Positions 57,977 through 64,000 of a stretch of 64,000 nt of DNA are shown here, piece after piece; positions within the stretch are counted from its first letter, which is position 1; every line of letters begins with the position of its first letter. The stretch is from Trichomonas vaginalis G3 (Eukaryota > Parabasalia > Trichomonadida > Trichomonadidae): assembly GCF_026262505.1 (NCBI RefSeq), contig NC_067205.1, positions 17,050,001 to 17,114,000 of the forward strand, given 5' to 3'. The position numbers and the translations under genes are program-made. A model generated the notes under the pieces. The model was not told the origin of the DNA. It saw nothing but the letters and a program-made list of their open reading frames with translations, and searched no databases.

Positions 57977-58999
57977 ATGAATCATCTTTTCTTCAGCATT
58001 ATTTGCATGCCAAAATTAATTACTCCGATATTATCGAGATCATGGGATGATTACTATCCTGACACTCCATACAATCAGTCTATCGAGAGCAAAGATCCTG
58101 TAACTTATCAAACAAAATACTATTATTACGTTAATAATGTTATATTTGATAACTTAATATCGCAGGCTATTTATGCTTCATCATATATTATTCATATGGT
58201 TATTGAAGATACTACTTTTACTAATATTTCATCCACATCAAATCATGGCGGTGCAATATTTCTTACAAATTCTATATATTTGATACAAAATAAAGTATGC
58301 TCTAGCAAATGTATTTCATCAAATAATGGCCATCACATGTACATAAACGCAGGAAATACAAAATTGAAAACAACGCTTTCATCTTTTGCAAAATGTGGTA
58401 ATTATTCACATAGAAACTCTATTATATCAGTTACTTCTGCTAATAATTATTTAGCAAATTCGAACATATCTAAATGTCAATGTTCGGGATACTCAGCATT
58501 TAATTTTCATTACTGTTTATCTCCAAGCAATGTAACATTTTGCAATTTTGAAAGCTGTGTCGGTAGTTATAATACAGTTCTTGGAAAAGGTATGAATTCA
58601 AACTCCCATTTTCTTCAAGTCACTAATTGTACAATATATAACTGCAGCTGTCAAAACTATTTGATTGACTTTGCAGGATATTCAAGCGTATCTGATGTTA
58701 ATTTTATAGATAATGTTATTAAAACTTCTTCATCCCCAATTTTAATAAATGCCGATAAAGGCCTGACTCTTACAAATTGCTATTTTGAGAACACTCCACA
58801 GACATTTGCCGCAGTTGTTCAAACAAACGATATTATGGATTCTAAATTGGAAATAGTGAATGAAAACTATCCAATAACTAGATGCCCTGATTTAGATGAA
58901 GAAGTAACAAAATCCAAAATCCAATCAGATGCTAATGTAAATTATTTTGATCGCGAAGAATATTTATATATATCATTTTTCATGGTATATAATGAATAA
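57977..58999 (+). CDS. Beta-helix surface protein, tandem copy 2
   Basis: A 340-codon intact frame, same length and closely similar to 55956-56978 (shared SRSWDDYYPDTPYNQSI, VEDTTFTNISS-like and NQNYP/NENYP segments). It has a hydrophobic N-terminus (MNHLFFSIICMPKL) and the same strand-turn pattern. Tandem duplication of a surface protein gene is common in trichomonads. Start chosen at the ATG equivalent to copy 1 after an aligned leader. Confidence 0.8.
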   Translation: MNHLFFSIICMPKLITPILSRSWDDYYPDTPYNQSIESKDPVTYQTKYYYYVNNVIFDNLISQAIYASSYIIHMVIEDTTFTNISSTSNHGGAIFLTNSIYLIQNKVCSSKCISSNNGHHMYINAGNTKLKTTLSSFAKCGNYSHRNSIISVTSANNYLANSNISKCQCSGYSAFNFHYCLSPSNVTFCNFESCVGSYNTVLGKGMNSNSHFLQVTNCTIYNCSCQNYLIDFAGYSSVSDVNFIDNVIKTSSSPILINADKGLTLTNCYFENTPQTFAAVVQTNDIMDSKLEIVNENYPITRCPDLDEEVTKSKIQSDANVNYFDREEYLYISFFMVYNE

Positions 59000-59282
59000 A
59001 TGTGCATTGTTGTCTGTTTTTAATATACTATCATAAGTTTGTTGCATATTTTGGATGAGAATAGCTGATTTTGACAAATGGAAATCCAAAAACACACAAA
59101 CAAAGAATAGGAAATTCATGGGTAATTCCAATTTGAAAATCTAAAATGGAGATTCAGAGAAATTTGTAAAAATCTTCTTTGATCTGAATTATTTTTTATA
59201 AATATATTTGTTGCAACAAATCAAATAATGTTAGTAAAATCTATGAAACTTTACGATCTATCGGTATTTTACCGTATAAAAA

Positions 59283-62200
59283 ATGCGTCCGCGAACTGGA
59301 AAGTATCCTCTTTATGATTTAATAAGCATGAGGTATGATTTCCAGGCAGCAATTAAGGAAGGTGAGAACTCTCCTGAAATTGGTTTCCTTGCAGCGACGC
59401 CTACTCTTGAAAAACAACAATTTTCGAAATTTACGGACGAAGTCAAACAAGGAAAAGATCCAGAACAGGCATTAAAAAACTTCGGATACACTTTCCCGTT
59501 TAATCTTTCAGGAATTAAAGCGATTTTGAGAGTTAAAGAAAGATTTCGAACAAATCTTCAACTATATACTACAGTAATTGCTTGTACTCACTTGGATTTA
59601 CATCTGACCCGTCCAATTATAGTAATCAAGAAGCATTTGAAACAATTGTTGATCTTTTAAATCGAATTAATAATAATACTGATTATTCCAAAATCGTCAA
59701 TCTATGCTTCAAAAAGATCCTAGATTGTGTTCTTACTAAAGAAAATAGAACACAATTTACGCCTGGCATCATTCAACCACTTGTTGTTCATTTTTATACA
59801 AATACGTCACTTGAGAATGATTTTTACGATTACTTTGTTAGTTTTCTTGAAGCTGTTGCAAGTTCTCCATGTTTTGATTGTGCAAGAGATTCACAATTGC
59901 TTTTAGAACAAATTGTTGTTGAAAATCGTCAGCTTATACGTGTCGACGATTTCAACAGCCTTCTTTCGTATTTACATAAGTTTACAACTAAATTAGACTC
60001 TACGTGCGTTAGAATTTTATGCAGATTATCAAAATTATATAATTTTCGAAACATTCTTAACGAAATCTACATTTTACCGGAATGCATATACGATCGTGTT
60101 ATTTCTTGTAACACACAACCTTTATTTACTTCAAATTGCGCAAATACTTCGATAATAAACACAGAAAAGCTTCAGCCATACACTTCAATCGTTGAGAAGA
60201 ACGATATCAACCCATTCTTCGAGGAACCGCCATTTTCAAAGGTCCAAAGCCCTTCAAATGTTTTCAAAGAATATATTCCGAAAAAAGTCTTTAATATTGC
60301 GATAGATATTGGCGAACCATTACAGCAGGCAAGTTATAATGCCATAGAAATCGTCTTACAAGCCTTAATTCATAAAGTTTGCACTTCACAAGATCCAAAT
60401 ATTTCAATTTCGATTTACGGTGTGTTTTTCTTAATATTTAGGAAAGCAGCCAACCTTAACTTGATCAAACTCCTCATTCCCACCATCATGAGTTCATTTG
60501 TTATGTCTCCAACGATGACAATTTTCGGAAATTCGGATTTACATCCTTTTATCAACGGATTACGTAGCGCGTTCATTGATTTTGTCATAGAGAATGATGT
60601 TGAAGAGCTCCCTGACGTTGTAGAGATGACAGAAAACACTCCAATTTTATTAGCCGAAGTTTTAGTTCGAGTTATGAATATAGAGACCATTGATGCTCAT
60701 AAATTCGTTTTCCCGAAAATGCTGAAGGTTCTTGGCCAGAATCTCGTTAATTTATGTCAAACAAAATATGAATTTTTATATCAACCGAGATCTGCTTTGT
60801 TTACATTTGTTTTTAGGCTGTTTAAGAATATAGACTTGGCATGGAAATGCTTTACATGCGAGAATTTCGTTTCTTTGTTCATGTCTTTGTCATTAGAAAC
60901 AGATTTGACTGAAACAATCTTTTTCGCGGTCAGAGACGCACTCACAAACTTCGATTCATCATATGACGCAAACCAATTGAACCCTTTAATCGATTGGTAC
61001 TATAAAACAATTCAATTTTGTGTAAATGAGGCAAAAAGTGACGTTTATTTGCATTATTTACAGGTAGTCATCACGACAATGGCCGATTGCTTCGGAGAAC
61101 AGCCTTGGTTGTCCATTTCTTTCAGGCCAATTCTGAAATTATTGTTGGATATTTTGGAAGTACGTCCGGATAGACTTATTCTTGAAAATACCATCAAATT
61201 GTTATCAGCCATTGAACGAACTGTTGATAAATTCTACTTAAATCGCAGTTTGTTCGCTAGATTAGTCAAAGTTATCAAATTAGTTGACAAAGAAGAGCCT
61301 TCAACAAGAATTGAATTGTTATTGATGTCTTTGTTAAGTGGATATTGCGCAATGACCACTTTAACAAGGTTTTACATCAAAGAACCTTCAGTTATTCCAT
61401 TAATTATTGCAGTTTTCGGTCAATCGTCCAGATTCGTCGATATTCTTAAGACATTCAAGCAGTTATGCGACTACACGGCCTTCAACTGCCGTCAATTCCA
61501 CGATGGAGACCTGGATTGGATATTGATGACCTACATCTCACAAAAGAAAGACAAGGCGACCTTCAAATACCGAAATGTAGATATTTCTATATCACTTGAG
61601 CATAGCGATATCGAGAAATACGTCTTGCCATTAATAACTTCGATGGCAGTTTCAAAATCATCAACTGCTATCTCAACCATCATGGCCAATTATATTTCTA
61701 CAGACGTTGACCAGCATTCCTTTGATTTTTGCAACTATTTAGACATACTTTTAGGAAAATGTGCAATTACTCCCACAAAAACCTTCTCAATGAACACTTC
61801 CCCTGATCCACAGTTCTCTGTACAAGGCATATTTGGCGAAGATCTCAACAAAGGCTTCACAATTTCCTTAAGATTGAATATTGATGCAACACCTATGACA
61901 GCATCCAACGCCAGCATCTCCTTATTCACTATTACAGACGATGACTACAATCTCCTTCGTTGTTTCCTCTCTGCTGGCCATATTTTCATGAAATACGAAG
62001 CAGATTGTACAAGAACATCCGTAATCTTGGCCAAAAACGTTCCATCTCAACAGTGGACCTTGTATACAATCATTGTTCGTATGGATGGTCAAATGGTCAA
62101 ACTAAGTACATTCGAAAACAACCAAAGTTTGAATGATTCAGACCTTTGTGAGTTCACTTTTAATCCGACCAAGTTAGAATTTGTTGTTGGCGGATTGAAT

Positions 62201-64000
62201 GAACCGATGGAAAACTCGCAATGGGATGATATTCAAATGGGAGAGTTCGGAGACTTGAATCTTTACACGGAATTGTTGACTCAATCCGATATAAATGTTT
62301 TGTATTCACAGCCGTGGAGTTTCACGAAAGTTCCTTTGTTTTCAACGTCTTCCATTCCAACACCTGGTCTCAAGTCGACTTTTACAACACCAAGAAAAAG
62401 AATCGCTGTAAATTCGTCACTTTTTTCAAATTACATTGAAAATTTGACGATAAATGTCAGTGATTGTAAAACGCCATCATTACATTTATTAGATAACATG
62501 GTTGATGGTGATTATGGCAATATATTGGCCGGGTTCTTCAGACAAGAACAGTTTTTCAACAACGAATATCCTCCTTTGATTTTGGGATTGATAAAATCAA
62601 TCTTCAAAAGATCCCTAAAAAGTCAAATTGGTTTCACTTCACTTTTGACTATGACCACCAATCTTTCGCAGCATCCGATGATACTGAACTCCGAACTTTA
62701 CTTGGCTTTGTACCACGTTTTCGAATCAATTCAATACGAAGCGTTACATTTTCAATGGTTTACAAAACTTGTATTCAATTTTTGGTTGTGGGTCAATTGT
62801 GAGAACTACAATGACTTATTCTTTATTTTGCAGCACTGGCATTCGATTCTTTTACCGAATTTGACTGATTTGGTCAAACAAAAATCATTTTTCTCTGTTT
62901 TATTATCACAATATAAAATGATTTTGTGTTTTGACAAAGAAGATGAAAACATTGAGAAAATAGAAGATATAAACTACGAGCATTCCATCAATATAATGAA
63001 ATACTTCACTAAAGGTTACACAGTTAAAAATGTATTGGCAATAAGAGACATTTTTGTAAAAATTATGAAAAGAACGGCTTTTATCAATTTTACTTCATCT
63101 GATTTCCGAAACTTGTTCAGTTTATTGGCAACATCAAAGACAAGAACAACTTCATTGATAATGCTCGATATAATACACAATATAACGAAGCCAATCCTTC
63201 AAACAAAAATGGTTTCTCATAAATATAACGCAATTTTGGAAGAATTTGTAAAAAGTGACAATTTGGAAATTGTCAAATCTGCCATTATTTGTTTACATTC
63301 GATATCCTATCAGAACATGATTGAATATTCACAACAGATCTCAGAGAACATAAATAGAGATCTTAAACCACAAGTTTTCGAATTTTTCGTGAATAATCTC
63401 CAGAAATATCCGAATTTATATAATCTTTTGATAATTTTATCAATAGAATTAAACGAAATGGAAAATTTGGCAACAAAAATTGGTCAAACAATCAAATCTC
63501 CTAATCTATATTTGTGTCCTGATTGGTTCCTTTGGCCAGTTGTTTTATGTTACAATATTCCAAAAGAATACATGAATTTCATCATTCTTTTCATTTGCCA
63601 AGTAATTGAATCCCAACAAGACAACGCTACTTTGTATTTCAACGTGTATTCGTTCATTAAATTCATTGATGATTCTTTAATTAATTGTAACAAAGAAGTT
63701 TTGATTTTGTTTACAAAAACCGCCGCTTATACAATTATGTCAAAACCGGATGTTACTTCATATGTTATTTTATCAATCTTTGCATCATTTTTCTTCCATT
63801 CATCCATGCAATCGCACTCAAATAATTTAGTAGAAATGTATTTGAGTTCTCCTTTTGGAAAAGAAAAATTTGAATCACTTCAAAAAGTGCCAATTCAAAT
63901 CAGTTCACTTAAGAATATTGGTGATGTTTTAGCATTATCTAATTACGACATTGATGGTGTTAAGTTGTTTTACGAATGCAAGACTGACAAACATAATTTT
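59283..64000 (+). CDS. BEACH-family-like giant protein, 5' part (partial, one frame break)
   Basis: The frame from 59283 (MRPRTGKYPLYDL) breaks near 59540-59570; from there another frame stays open without a stop to the window's end (codons at 59570 to 63998). Together about 1,570 residues are visible, all alpha-helical, armadillo-like, with no signal. A beta-rich segment near 61800-62270 (GFTISLRLNI, QQWTLYTIIV, VVGGLNEPM) is the ConA-like lectin domain that in large BEACH/LYST/NBEA-type proteins precedes helical repeats and a BEACH domain; the BEACH domain itself would lie beyond the window. These proteins work in membrane traffic and autophagy. No trichomonad-type intron consensus is present at the break, so an indel is likely. 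Confidence 0.75.

Noticed and set aside
59540-59575. Spliceosomal intron in the BEACH-like gene
   Set aside because: The trichomonad 5' GTAYGT and 3' ACTAACACACAG consensus are not present; a one-base shift is simpler.

Overview
The window looks like the nuclear genome of a parabasalid protist of the trichomonad type (Trichomonas vaginalis or a close relative). The evidence is AT-rich spacers, genes without visible introns, short 5' leaders with TCA-type initiators, typical trichomonad families (ankyrin-repeat protein, beta-helix surface proteins, a BEACH-type giant protein) and, above all, a complete Maverick/Polinton DNA transposon. The species is an inference; the Maverick is seen directly.

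Layout. 1-4196: host spacer with two possible small genes and a cluster of about 65-nt hairpins (2871-3980). 4202-27870: Maverick 1, 23.7 kb, with 0.88-0.89 kb terminal inverted repeats (TIRs) that each carry a complete copy of a 144-codon gene, and a 5-bp target duplication AATTT. It carries a major capsid protein, several penton/minor-capsid-like proteins, a packaging ATPase, a protein-primed type DNA polymerase B in pieces, an rve integrase, two KilA-N proteins, a collagen-like fibre with a phage tail-collar C-terminus, and small unknown proteins. Inside it sit a 1.5 kb TIR-bounded insert holding a second hairpin array (13672-15162), a MITE-like TGACGTCGGT array (16596-16919) and a Pol III tRNA-like unit. 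28275-36325: host genes (Cys-tailed beta-helix membrane protein, small C2-like protein, ankyrin-repeat protein, three units of a beta-helix family). 36771-38480: an element with TTAA ends and a large palindrome; then a tandem palindrome array (38740-39104). 39837-44193: a broken ubiquitin-hydrolase (USP) gene whose N-terminus resembles the tail of a Tc1/mariner transposase and which is split by a 1.04 kb TTAA element. About 45160-54730: relic of a second, different Maverick (another capsid protein, ATPase, penton-like proteins, a similar fibre) without polymerase, integrase or TIRs, cut off at the start of a KilA-N gene. 55956-58999: tandem pair of 340-codon beta-helix genes. 59283-64000: 5' part of a very large BEACH-family-like gene running off the window.

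How the genes work together. In Maverick 1 the polymerase would replicate the element, the integrase would insert it, and capsid, penton-like proteins, ATPase and fibre would form a virion; KilA-N proteins are probable DNA-binding regulators. Almost every long Maverick gene has at least one single-base frame break, the integrase has Asn where the catalytic Glu is expected, and the polymerase has many breaks, so this copy looks dead as written. However, the host BEACH-like gene also shows a one-base break, so some indels may be sequence errors.

The most unusual signals are: (1) a five-copy double-hairpin module in Maverick 1, three copies of which lie in-frame inside proteins, like the palindromic elements of Rickettsia; (2) two arrays of hairpins with a shared CTCAT/ATGAG apex but different paired basal stems; (3) TTAA-flanked elements, one of which could be removed to rejoin the USP reading frame exactly; (4) a 53-bp perfect inverted repeat framing a KilA-N gene.
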